A stretch of DNA of 64,000 nt from JAOPZW01 sp963806015 (GTDB lineage Bacteria; Actinomycetota; Thermoleophilia; Solirubrobacterales; Solirubrobacteraceae): assembly GCA_963806015.1 (NCBI GenBank), contig CAWDWM010000007.1, positions 1-64,000 on the forward strand. The letters are read 5' to 3'. The notes below the pieces were generated by a model. That model searched no databases. It was given only the letters and a program-made list of their open reading frames with translations, and was not told the DNA's origin. Below, one piece after another: positions 1-8,870 of the stretch. The translations under genes and the position numbers were made by a program. The first letter of the stretch is position 1. Each line of letters opens with the position of its first letter.

Positions 1-64
1 TCGCCGCGGCATGCGTCGACCGCGCATGGACATCAAGACCGACCCACGTCATCGTTCCGGCCAT
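1..64 (-). CDS. IS110-family transposase, N-terminus only (cut by window edge)
   Basis: Reading leftward from the ATG at 64, the 21 visible codons give MAGTMTWVGLDVHARSTHAA, the classic IS110 N-terminus; LDVH carries the first Asp of the DEDD RuvC-like active site. A strong ribosome site, GAGGAGGT (complement of 71-78), sits 6 nt upstream. A second in-frame ATG lies at 52. IS110 transposases are RuvC-like recombinases guided by an RNA encoded in the element's own noncoding end. The rest of the gene lies outside the window, so intactness cannot be judged. It is a different IS type from the neighbour at 442-1578, whose N-terminus reads VSLDVHKFS. Confidence 0.75.
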   Translation of the reverse strand, partial: MAGTMTWVGLDVHARSTHAAA

Positions 65-441
65 GGCCGGACCTCCTCACAGATCTGGGGTCAGCCGCAG
101 GCCACTCCTCCAGCCAGACAAACCCCCGCGAGGAGCGTCCGGCCAACTACACCCGGCCGTCAACCCGCGACGGGCTCACCGGCCATAGGGTCTGAGATGG
201 ACGCGTGTGTCAAGTGAGCGTTGGCGGTTGTTGTTCATGGTGGGGCGGGTGGTGGGGCCGGGCGGCGGGTGCGAGGGCAACGACGACTGTCACTCTGAGA
301 TGCGCGGGTCGGGACCGCAGGACAGTGTCCGGTCGTGAGCTGCCTCGAACTAGATTCGCGAGTCGGTATCGCATAGACGCATCGAGGGTCCTCCGGGCGG
401 CTCGCACCGGCCGCCCGACCCCACCATGGGTTGGCGTGTGG
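65..441. other. Noncoding stretch between two IS110 genes
   Basis: No convincing gene is present here. The left part is the 5' leader of the truncated IS110 gene (ribosome site at 71-78). The right part, from about 171, is the 3' noncoding end of the IS110 element that follows. GTCAACCCGCGA at 159-170 recurs exactly at 1638-1649 on the other side of that element. The 271-bp tail at 171-441 is long enough to hold the element's guide (bridge) RNA; a 3' location would fit the IS1111-type arrangement. That assignment is inferred; I could not fold the RNA. Confidence 0.5.
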
Positions 442-1649
442 CTAGCGGGCGGCCTCCTGGGGCTGCTTGTCGCTGGTGGTGATCGGCTGGTCGGTGAGCG
501 CGGCCCAGAGGAACGCTGCGAGCTCGCGGGCGATCGCGACGTTGACGACGGTCGGGCGCTTGCCGTGCTCGGTGAGGTGGCGGTAGCGGTGGTGCAGGCG
601 GACCTGGGCTTGCCAGGCGCGCTGATCGGGCTGCACGCCGCCGGCGGGGCGGCGGGGTGCGTGGCGGTAGTGCCAGGCGGCTTCGACGAGCAGGCGGCGG
701 GCGTGGCGGTTGCCGGCGCGGGTGATGTGGCCGCGGTGTTGCTGATCGCCGCTTGAGTACTCGCTTGGCGTGATGCCCAGCCAGCAGGCGAGCTCGCGTG
801 GGTGGCTGAAGCGTGCGAAGTCGCCGATCTCGGCGATCAGCCCGAGTGCGGTCAGCGTGCTGATGCCGCGAAAGCGCGTGAGGATCTGCACGTGGCCGGC
901 CCAGCGCTCGCCGCGCGCGATCTCCTCAAGCCGCGCGTCGAGCGTGGCGAGCTGGCGCTCGAGCCCGTCGAGGTGGATCAGCATCTGCGTCAGCGCCTCG
1001 TGCGCGAGCGGATCGTCCAGGCGCTGCGCGTTGACCCAGCGGCGGTGCATCTGCGTCCAGTGGCTCTTGCCCTCACGGTAGATGCGGCCGTGCCTGAGCA
1101 GCTGCTTGGCGACGCGATGACGGGCCGCGGTGCGCGCGCAGCGCAGGTCGTCGCGGCAGCGCAGCAGATCGCGCAGGCCCTCAGTCTCGGCGGTCGGCGG
1201 CGACACGAACCGCAGAAGGCCGGCGCGCTGCAGCGTCACGAGCTTCTTCGCATCACGGCGGTCGGTCTTGACGTGGTCACCGGCGCGGACCGGAACCAGC
1301 GACGGCGCCACGACGTCACACGCCACGCCGATCTTCGTCAGCAGCCGCCACAACGCGAACCCGCCCGGGCCCGCTTCGTAGCAGACGGCAAGCCCGTCGG
1401 GCCCGCCGAGCCGGTCGATAAAACGACGGATCGCGCGCTCGGTCGTCTCGATCCGCGACACCTCCGGCTTACCGCCCTCGGGCGGCAGCGTCGCGGCGAC
1501 GATCGAGAACTTGTGCACATCCAGGCTGACCCACAGACGCACGCCCGCGGGCGCGATCGAAGCGGTAACGTCAGGCACGGCTGGTCCTCCAAGCAGGTCG
1601 TATGCGGTAGCCGTTGCGGCTCTCAACACCCGCGATTGTCAACCCGCGA
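159..1649 (-). mobile_element. IS110-family insertion sequence, approximate limits
   Basis: The limits are set by an exact 12-bp direct repeat, GTCAACCCGCGA, at 159-170 and 1638-1649. Between the copies lie one transposase gene, a 3' noncoding tail of about 271 bp and a 5' noncoding segment of only about 60 bp. IS110 elements lack the usual terminal inverted repeats and target duplications, but short shared sequence at both junctions is expected from their guided recombination. True ends could differ by tens of bases. The element sits just beyond the 3' end of pyruvate kinase (stop at 1692) and does not interrupt it. Confidence 0.5.
442..1578 (-). CDS. IS110-family transposase
   Basis: The 378-residue protein has both IS110 domains. 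The N-terminal RuvC-like DEDD domain shows SLDVHK (Asp), CYEAGPGG (Glu) and HVKTDRRDAKKL (two Asp). The C-terminal Transposase_20 domain contains LTRFRGISTLTALGL and LGITPSEYSSG, with a Ser-rich segment where the catalytic Ser is expected, followed by GNRHARRLLVEAAW. All four acidic residues are present, so it may be active. I chose the GTG at 1578 because GGAGGACC lies 7 nt upstream; a longer GTG start at 1629 lacks such a site. The single open frame shows no frameshift. Confidence 0.9.
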   Translation of the reverse strand: MPDVTASIAPAGVRLWVSLDVHKFSIVAATLPPEGGKPEVSRIETTERAIRRFIDRLGGPDGLAVCYEAGPGGFALWRLLTKIGVACDVVAPSLVPVRAGDHVKTDRRDAKKLVTLQRAGLLRFVSPPTAETEGLRDLLRCRDDLRCARTAARHRVAKQLLRHGRIYREGKSHWTQMHRRWVNAQRLDDPLAHEALTQMLIHLDGLERQLATLDARLEEIARGERWAGHVQILTRFRGISTLTALGLIAEIGDFARFSHPRELACWLGITPSEYSSGDQQHRGHITRAGNRHARRLLVEAAWHYRHAPRRPAGGVQPDQRAWQAQVRLHHRYRHLTEHGKRPTVVNVAIARELAAFLWAALTDQPITTSDKQPQEAAR

Positions 1650-1691
1650 AAGATGCGACGCACGAGGACCAGCCTCATGCGTCCATCCTGA

Positions 1692-3104
1692 CTAGACCTG
1701 CTGGACCTGGAACAGGCTCGTCGTCCCCGGCTTGCCGCTGGGGAGCCCGGCGGTGATGCCCACGCGCTGGCCCGGCTTGCACCAGCCCAGCTCGACGACG
1801 CGGCGGGTGGCGTCGTGGATCAGTGCCTCGGTCACCTCGTGGCGGGCCATCGAGGCCGCCTTCACGCCCCACATCAGCCCGCAGCGGCGCACGGTCTCGC
1901 GCCCGGGCGAGAGCGCGTAGATCGGCACCTCGGGGCGGTGGGCGGAGACCAGGCGCGCCGAGCGCCCGCTCAGGGTGGGGATGACGAGCGCGTCGAGGCT
2001 CAGCTCGCGCGCGGCCACGCAGGCGGTGTGGGCCAGCGTGTACGCGGGGTCGCGCTCGTCGCGGCGCACGCGCATCTCGTTCCAGCGCTCGTAGGGGGCC
2101 TCGCGCTCGGTGGTGCGCGCGACCGCGGCCATGATCTCGATGGCCAGGGCAGGGTGGGCGCCGACGGCGGTCTCCTGGGAGAGCATGACGGCGTCGGTCC
2201 CGTCGAGGATCGCGTTGGCCACGTCGGCGACCTCGGCGCGCGTCGGGCGCGCGGAGGTGACCATCGAGTCGAGCATCTGCGTCGCGGTGATCGACGGGCG
2301 CGCCATCCGCCCGGCCAGGGCGAGCAGGCGCTTCTGGATCATCGGCACCTCTTCGATGGGCATCTCGACGCCCAGGTCGCCGCGGGCGACCATCACGCAG
2401 TCGGAGACCTTGAGGATCTCCTCGGCGCGCTCCACGCCCTGCGGCTTCTCGATCTTGGCGATCAGCGGGGTGCGCGTGTGCTCGCGCACGAAGAGCACGT
2501 CCTCGGGTCGGCGCACGAAGCTCAGCGCCACGAGGTCGACGCCGATCTGCTGGCCGGCGCGCAGGTGCTCGAGGTCCTCCTCGGGGACCGCCGGAAGGAT
2601 GTCCAGCGGGCCGGGGATGTTCAGGCCCTGGCGCGACGCGACGGTGCCGCCGACCTCGACCTCGGCGTCGATCTCGCCGTCGCCGGCGCGCACCGCGACC
2701 GCGCGCAGGCGCACCGAGCCGTCGGCGAGATAGAGGATCTCGCCCGGGTCGATGGCCTGGGCCAGGCCGTCCCACGCGATCGACATCCGCCGCGCATCGC
2801 CGGGCGGGCTGCCGTTGCCGCAGACGAAGGTCACGCAGTCGCCGGCTCTGAGCTCGGCGTGGTCGTCGATCAGCGCGCCGATGCGCAGCTTGGGTCCCGG
2901 CAGGTCCTGCAGGATGGCCACCGGGCGACCGGCGCGGCTCGCTGCGTCGCGCACGCGCTGCGCCGTCTCGGCGTGCATGTCCGCCGTCCCGTGCGAGAAG
3001 TTCAGCCGCGCGACGTCCATGCCCGCCTCGACCATGCGCACGAGCACCTCGGGTTCGCGCGAGGCAGGGCCGATCGTCGCGACGATCTTCGTGCGGCGCT
3101 CCAT
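1692..3104 (-). CDS. pyk: Pyruvate kinase
   Basis: This enzyme converts phosphoenolpyruvate and ADP to pyruvate and ATP in the last step of glycolysis. The 470-residue length is normal for the family. Visible motifs are the N-terminal RTKIVATIGPAS, RLNFSHGT (about 33-40), the active-site AKIEKPQGVE (216-225; Lys and Glu bind substrate and metal) and MVARGDLGVEMP (238-249). The C-terminal allosteric domain ends in GKPGTTSLFQVQ. The ATG at 3104 begins directly at the conserved ERRTKIV; in-frame codons upstream run into the palindromic repeat and have no family similarity. It appears monocistronic, with an IS110 element just beyond its 3' end. Confidence 0.95.
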   Translation of the reverse strand: MERRTKIVATIGPASREPEVLVRMVEAGMDVARLNFSHGTADMHAETAQRVRDAASRAGRPVAILQDLPGPKLRIGALIDDHAELRAGDCVTFVCGNGSPPGDARRMSIAWDGLAQAIDPGEILYLADGSVRLRAVAVRAGDGEIDAEVEVGGTVASRQGLNIPGPLDILPAVPEEDLEHLRAGQQIGVDLVALSFVRRPEDVLFVREHTRTPLIAKIEKPQGVERAEEILKVSDCVMVARGDLGVEMPIEEVPMIQKRLLALAGRMARPSITATQMLDSMVTSARPTRAEVADVANAILDGTDAVMLSQETAVGAHPALAIEIMAAVARTTEREAPYERWNEMRVRRDERDPAYTLAHTACVAARELSLDALVIPTLSGRSARLVSAHRPEVPIYALSPGRETVRRCGLMWGVKAASMARHEVTEALIHDATRRVVELGWCKPGQRVGITAGLPSGKPGTTSLFQVQQV

Positions 3105-3228
3105 GCTCAGGACAGTACGGCATGCTCCCCGCGTTCCCCGCACGCGCTCGACGCGCGACGGGGCGACTGTCGAGCGAGACGATCCAGCCGGAAGCGGGTC
3201 GCGGCGCGCGCGGCGGCTCGCCAAGAGC

Positions 3229-3409
3229 GAACGACGACTTTGTCACACGTGGTGGGACAAAGTCGTCGTTCACCTTCGCCGAGGCCGTGTCTCCAACCGA
3301 ACGACGAGAAATGACCGCTATGCGGGCAGAAATCGTCGGTCACCGCCCGCGACCCTGGCGGCCGCTCGCGCCCCGGCCACCGCTGACTCCCTTCCTCGAT
3401 GATGCTGTT
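3229..3409 (+). repeat. Intergenic palindromic module, copy 1
   Basis: Two 43-nt palindromic units occupy the gap between pyruvate kinase and the response regulator. Unit A (3229-3271) has perfect 16-bp arms (GAACGACGACTTTGTC and its complement) around an 11-nt loop. Unit B (3299-3341) has the same outer bases, an inner CCGC-TAT-GCGG stem and unpaired AGAAAT segments. About 44 nt further on is the conserved tag GACTCCCTTCCTCGATGATG, continuing to CTGTT (3385-3409). Related units and tags recur near 11.3, 43.7/45.3 and 59.4 kb. Nothing else is seen in 3105-3442. It could act as a terminator or be a REP-like repeat. Confidence 0.8.
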
Positions 3410-3442
3410 GCGCCGCGAAGCGCACCAACGCCCGCGGGCGAA

Positions 3443-4084
3443 CTAGCCGCCGAGCCAGGCGAGCACGGCGAGCACGCGGCGGTGGTCGTGCCCTGAAGGC
3501 GGCAGGCCGAGCTTCATGAAGATGTTCGACACGTGCTTCTCGACCGCGCCCTCGGTGACCACCAGCTCCTCGGCGATGGCGACGTTCGAGCGGCCCTCGG
3601 CCATCAGCGCCAGGACGTCGCGCTCGCGCGGGGTGAGCTCGTCGAGCGGGCCGTCGTCGCGCTGGCCCAGCAGCTGGGAGACCGCCTCGGGGTCCAGCGC
3701 GGTGCCGCCCTCGGCCACGCGGCGCACGGCGTCGACGAAGTCGCGCACCTCGGCCACGCGGTCCTTGAGCAGGTAGCCGACCCCGCCGCGCCCGTCGGAG
3801 AGCAGCTCGGCGGCGTAGGTGCGCTCGACGTATTGCGAGAGGACGAGGATCGGGAGCCCCTCGATCCGGCGGCGCGCCTCGAGCGCGGCGCGCACGCCCT
3901 CGTCCTTGAAGCCGGGCGGCAGGCGCACGTCGACGACGCACACGTCGGGGCGGTGCTCGTCGACGGCGGCCAGGAAGGCCTCGCCGTCGGCCACCGCGGC
4001 CACGACCTCGAAGCCGTGCTCGTTGAGCAGCCGGCTGATGCCCTCGCGCAGCAGCGCCAGGTCCTCGGCGATCACGACGCGCAC
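3443..4084 (-). CDS. LuxR/NarL-family response regulator
   Basis: The 213-residue protein has a receiver domain (residues 1-120) and a LuxR-type HTH (about 150-205). The phosphoacceptor is Asp52 in VCVVDVRLPPG, with the acidic pair at IAEDLALL and Lys in YLLKDR. The HTH reads LTPRERDVLALMAEGRSN and then IAEELVVTEGAVEKHVSNIF. It starts at the GTG at 4084 inside the end of the kinase gene (stop at 4072), a 13-nt overlap that implies translational coupling. It should be phosphorylated by that kinase and regulate transcription; its targets are unknown. Confidence 0.93.
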   Translation of the reverse strand: MRVVIAEDLALLREGISRLLNEHGFEVVAAVADGEAFLAAVDEHRPDVCVVDVRLPPGFKDEGVRAALEARRRIEGLPILVLSQYVERTYAAELLSDGRGGVGYLLKDRVAEVRDFVDAVRRVAEGGTALDPEAVSQLLGQRDDGPLDELTPRERDVLALMAEGRSNVAIAEELVVTEGAVEKHVSNIFMKLGLPPSGHDHRRVLAVLAWLGG

Positions 4085-5355
4085 GGGACCTCCGCATACA
4101 GGACCGTGGGGCCGCCCTTGGGCGAGGCGATCGCCAGCGTGCCGTCGAGCGCGGCCAGGCGCTTGTGCAGGCCGTCGAGGCCGTGGCCGGCGGGGTCGGC
4201 GCCGCCGAGGCCGTCGTCGCGCACCTCGATGCGCAGACGCCCGTTCTCGCGCCAGACGCTCACCTTGGCGCTGTGCGCCTGGGCGTGCTTGACGGCGTTG
4301 GTCAGCGCCTCGGCGACGGTGAAGTAGGCGGCCAGCTCGACCGGCGCGGGCAGGCGCCCGTCCAGATCGACCTCGACCCTGGTCGGCAGCGACGTGCGCG
4401 CGGCCAGCGCGCCGATCGCCTCGCCCAGGCCGCGCTCGGAGAGCAGCGCGGGGCGGATGCCGCGGGCGAGGTCGCGCAGCTCGCCCATCGCGAGCTTGGC
4501 CTCGCCGCGCGCCTTCTCCACGAGCTCGCGGGCGCCCTCGGGGTCGCGGTCGAAGCGCTCCTCCGCCATGCCCAGGTCGAGGGCGAGGGCGACGAGGCGC
4601 GCCTGCGCGCCGTCGTGCAGGTCGCGCTCGATGCGGTGCAGCTCGGCGGCGGCGGCGTCGACGGCCCCGGCGCGCGTCTGGGCCAGGACCTCGACGCGCT
4701 CCTCGAGCTGGCGCCGGCTGGGGCCGAGCACGACCCGCGACAGCGCGCCGCTGGCGGCCGCCGTGCCGCGCACCAGCGCGGCGGCGACGGGCAGCAGGAC
4801 GATGCCGATCGCCATGGCGAGGAACGCGTGGCCCCACGAGTCGACCTGGAAGAGGCCGAGCTCGGTGGGATCGGAGTCCGGGAGGGCCCACCACCACGCG
4901 GGCATCGACACCAGCCCGAGGGACGCCGACCAGGCGGTCACCGCGATGGTGAAGTCGGCGATGCCGACCGGCAGCAGCAGCAGATGCCAGCCGAGGTCCT
5001 TCCACGTCGAGGGGTCCGAGAAGAGCGCCTTGAGGCGCGCCACGAACTTGCCGTTGGACGAGCGGTAGACGCCGGGGATCGTCTCGCCCAGCACCAGCGC
5101 GGCGCGGCGGCGCTCGATCCAGGCCATCCAGCGCGAGACGTGGATGGTGATCATCGCGATCGGCAGCCCGATGAGCGTGATGGCCAGGCCGAGGGCCAGC
5201 GACCAGCCCGTGACCACCACCGTGAACGTGAGGATCCCCATCGGCAGCGCCAGCAGCAGGTAGACGGTGTCGAGTCCCAGCTGGCGAAGCAGGGCGCCGG
5301 GACGGCTGAACGAGAGCATGTCCCTATGGTCGGCGGTTGCGGTCATCTGCGCCAT
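4072..5355 (-). CDS. Membrane sensor histidine kinase (HisKA_3 type)
   Basis: The N-terminal half carries four hydrophobic segments arranged as two similar halves (LDTVYLLLALPMGILTFTVVV and LGWHLLLLPVGIADFTIAV), as in the actinobacterial 'putative sensor' domain. The phosphoacceptor H-box is RIERDLHDGAQARL, with His near residue 247. The ATPase domain shows EALTNAVKHA (N-box), VRDDGLGGAD and a final SPKGGPTVLYAEVP. Length is 427 residues from the ATG at 5355; an ATG at 5319, directly before the first membrane segment, is a fair alternative. It is paired with the overlapping response regulator downstream. The signal is unknown; the family resembles cell-envelope stress kinases. Confidence 0.9.
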   Translation of the reverse strand: MAQMTATADHRDMLSFSRPGALLRQLGLDTVYLLLALPMGILTFTVVVTGWSLALGLAITLIGLPIAMITIHVSRWMAWIERRRAALVLGETIPGVYRSSNGKFVARLKALFSDPSTWKDLGWHLLLLPVGIADFTIAVTAWSASLGLVSMPAWWWALPDSDPTELGLFQVDSWGHAFLAMAIGIVLLPVAAALVRGTAAASGALSRVVLGPSRRQLEERVEVLAQTRAGAVDAAAAELHRIERDLHDGAQARLVALALDLGMAEERFDRDPEGARELVEKARGEAKLAMGELRDLARGIRPALLSERGLGEAIGALAARTSLPTRVEVDLDGRLPAPVELAAYFTVAEALTNAVKHAQAHSAKVSVWRENGRLRIEVRDDGLGGADPAGHGLDGLHKRLAALDGTLAIASPKGGPTVLYAEVPCAS

Positions 5356-5484
5356 GGAGCTAGCGGGCGTCGTGCGAGGTGGGGAGAACCCCACTCTGTC
5401 AGCCCGCAGCGACCGCTGCCACGAGCGGCCAGGAAGCCCGGCGCGGCTCAAGTCGGGCCGTCGCGGGGCCGATCACACTCTTTG

Positions 5485-5862
5485 ATGAGCAATGTCGTCT
5501 CGATCCACTCCGCTCGCACCGCCTCCGCTGTCACCCCGAGCACGGCCGCCGCGCCGACCTCGGGTGACCAGATGAGGTTCTCGGCCGCACTGGCCGATGC
5601 CAGCAAGCGGCCGGAGGGCGAGAAGACCGAGAAGGTCGCCGGCCACCACTACGACAAGATCGTGGCGGGAGCCGACAAGGGCCATTTCATCAATCGAACC
5701 GGAAATCCCCGCGATGGCGAGGACTTCCAGATCGTCCAGCGCGGCGGGCGCACCTTCCACGTTTACGACTCCGCCAAGGACCACACGGTCTACGAGCTTC
5801 CGCACGCCGCCAAGGCTGCGACAGGCAAGGGGTCGGACTCGGGCGGCACGCCCGCCGCCTGA
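5485..5862 (+). CDS. Hypothetical protein, 125 residues
   Basis: I do not recognise this protein. It starts MSNVVSIHSARTASAV, with a Ser/Thr/Ala-rich first 25 residues followed by a charged core with HHYDKIVAGADKGHFIN and FQIVQRGGRTFHVYDS. There is no signal peptide or membrane segment. It sits alone on the plus strand between two minus-strand genes and converges with the secreted protein at 5882 (19-bp gap). Its Asn/Asp/His/Lys-rich core differs from the Arg/Ala/Pro-rich shadow frames typical here, which argues that it is real. No clear ribosome site is seen. Confidence 0.55.
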   Translation: MSNVVSIHSARTASAVTPSTAAAPTSGDQMRFSAALADASKRPEGEKTEKVAGHHYDKIVAGADKGHFINRTGNPRDGEDFQIVQRGGRTFHVYDSAKDHTVYELPHAAKAATGKGSDSGGTPAA

Positions 5863-5881
5863 ACCGATCGGGGCGCGTCCC

Positions 5882-7336
5882 CTACCGGTTCAGGGCCACC
5901 GCACGCGGCAGCGTGAAGGTGGGAAACAGCTTGTGGTTGCGCATGTTCCTGCGCACCTTGGTCGCCAGCCGGTAGACGGCGGCCTGCCCGCTCGGCGGCC
6001 CCCCCAGCGTGATCGCGAAGCGGCCCGTGCTGTCGGGACGCAGCGACTTGACCACGACGTTCTTCGTGCAGGAGACGCGGCGCTTGATCGTGATCCTCTG
6101 GATCGGCTGTCCCAGGGGCAGGACCACGCGGCCCTTGATGGTGACCTTGCCCTTGCGGCTGGAGAGCTGGGTGACCAGCATCCGCCGGAAGAGCTTGAGC
6201 CGCAGCGAGCGCTCCTTGCCGATCTTCGCCTGATAGCGCGCGCGGTTGCCGTGGCGCAGGGCGACCGGGGGCAGCGTCCCCTTGGCCACGAAGGTGCCGT
6301 CCTTGCGCACCGTCGGCCGCGCGACCGTCTTGCCGTTCCAGGAGCCGACGATGCTCACGCGCTTGCCGATGAACCGGCGGTCGGCCGCGCCGTAGAGGCG
6401 GGCGTAGCCCTTGCGCTCGAGCACGTCGATGAGCGCGAGCTTGCGCGTCGTGCACTGCAGCTGGGCCGCGGCGACGGGCTGGGCGCAGCCGACGTCGCCC
6501 TGTGAGATCGACGCCTGGCCGAGGGTGAGGTCGGCCACCGTCTGCCCGCCGAGGGCCACGAAGATCTGCAGGCCCTTCTGGGTCAGCGTCCCGTCCTGCA
6601 CCGTCTGGGACCCGGGGGTCACCTTGATCTGCGCGAGCGTTGGCGGGATCGCGAGGTCCGGCAGCGCGTCGAGCAGCGGCTGCAGCGTGGCGAGCGGGAT
6701 CTGGTCCAGCGGCGCCGGGAGCGGCTGCGAGGTCAGCTGGGAGGGATCGAGCGTCCCGCCGCCGATGGCGTTGACGACCTGCGTCACCGCCTGGTCGACC
6801 GGCAGCTCCTGGCCGGCGACCGTGAGGCCGAGCACGTGGGAGGAGCCGGTGAGCGTCGGCTTGCCGTTGACGCAGCTGCCGGAGGCGGTCGCGCTCGAGA
6901 GCTTGACGCCCAGCAGCGGGTTGGGCGGCGGCGGCAGCAGGGCGGCCAGGGCCTGCGTGATGTCGACGTCGCCCATGCCGGGCACCGGGATCGTGGTCGT
7001 CGGGATCGGCGCCGCGCCCGAGGGCACGCCGACCGAGAGGCTGGCGACCTCACCGGTCGCGCCCGCCGTCTGCTGGGCGGGCTGGGTCGCGGACCCGTCG
7101 AGCGTCGTGCGCGCCGACATGACGTTGGCCTGCAGGGGCAGCGGGAGGGCGGGCAGATCGACTCCGCCGCTCGCGGCCTTGCAGGTCGTCGCGCCGACGT
7201 TGGCCGTCACGGGCGTGCCGATGGGCGGCCCGGACACCGCGCTCGCTGAGCAGTTCCAGCCGGCCGCCGATGCCGAAGCCGACATGACCAGCACGCTCGC
7301 CGCCATCGCGGCGACCACCCAGAACATCCTGCGCAC
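5882..7336 (-). CDS. Secreted hypothetical protein
   Basis: This 484-residue protein begins with a clear Sec signal peptide (MRRMFWVVAAMAASVLVMSA, cleavage expected after SASAAG). The mature part is rich in Pro, Ala, Gly and Thr, with Cys residues suggesting disulfides (WNCSAS, TTCKAA, SCVNG). The C-terminal 170 residues are basic and beta-rich (RFIGKRVSIVGSWNGKTVAR, GKVTIKGRVVLPLG), resembling Ig-like or extracellular beta-sandwich modules. The N-terminal half resembles 'choice-of-anchor' type secreted actinobacterial proteins, but I cannot assign a function. It is apparently monocistronic, ending 19 bp from the convergent gene at 5485-5862. Confidence 0.75.
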   Translation of the reverse strand: MRRMFWVVAAMAASVLVMSASASAAGWNCSASAVSGPPIGTPVTANVGATTCKAASGGVDLPALPLPLQANVMSARTTLDGSATQPAQQTAGATGEVASLSVGVPSGAAPIPTTTIPVPGMGDVDITQALAALLPPPPNPLLGVKLSSATASGSCVNGKPTLTGSSHVLGLTVAGQELPVDQAVTQVVNAIGGGTLDPSQLTSQPLPAPLDQIPLATLQPLLDALPDLAIPPTLAQIKVTPGSQTVQDGTLTQKGLQIFVALGGQTVADLTLGQASISQGDVGCAQPVAAAQLQCTTRKLALIDVLERKGYARLYGAADRRFIGKRVSIVGSWNGKTVARPTVRKDGTFVAKGTLPPVALRHGNRARYQAKIGKERSLRLKLFRRMLVTQLSSRKGKVTIKGRVVLPLGQPIQRITIKRRVSCTKNVVVKSLRPDSTGRFAITLGGPPSGQAAVYRLATKVRRNMRNHKLFPTFTLPRAVALNR

Positions 7337-7429
7337 GAAAGACCTCCAAATGTGGGACCCGGTTCCACAGCCGTAACGACGGCGGGCGGCAAATCAAGCG
7401 GTTCGCCCGGGAATCCCCACGGCGGGCGG

Positions 7430-8508
<1,079 letters not shown>

Positions 8509-8512
<4 letters not shown>

Positions 8513-8868
8513 GGCGCCTCGAGGTCGGGGAAGTGCTCGGCGAGGTGCTCGCGCAGGACGTCGCGGATCCAGCGCCGCTCGTCCTGGGTGGCGACGCGCA
8601 GGCGCATCAGCAGCTCGCGCTGGCCCTCGGTGGGCACGTCGGCGACCACCCAGCGCACGGCGAGGCGCTCGAACAGCAGCTCGGTCGCGCGCTGCCACGC
8701 GTCCTCCTGGGAGAGCACGTTGCCGTGCAGCACGTCGTGGTACTGGCGGCGGGTCTTGGGCGTCAGCGCGCCGCGCAGCACGAGCACGTCGCCCTGCGGC
8801 GAGGTGTACTCGCTCTCGGGGGCGCTGAGCTTCTCGACCTTGCCGCGCGCGCGGCCCCGCTTGCCCAT
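8509..8868 (-). CDS. Conserved hypothetical protein, 119 residues
   Basis: I do not recognise the family. The N-terminus is basic (MGKRGRARGKVEKL), followed by a mixed alpha/beta segment and an acidic helical C-terminus (RLRVATQDERRWIRDVLREH). There is no signal peptide or membrane segment. It begins 3 nt downstream of the MBL-fusion gene's stop and ends in an ATGA overlap with the M29 aminopeptidase, so three genes probably form one transcript: MBL fusion, this gene, aminopeptidase. The start at 8868 gives the most compact arrangement. Confidence 0.7.
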
Positions 8869-8870
8869 GC

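Noticed and set aside
205..756. Plus-strand frame opposite the first IS110 element
   Set aside because: It is antisense to the IS end and transposase gene, Gly/Ala/Val-rich, and has no domain.
3229..3341. Short peptides encoded in the palindromic units (e.g. starting MNDDFV or MTDDFC)
   Set aside because: The similar peptides at different loci come from translating the same inverted repeats; they differ in frame and length and have no ribosome sites.
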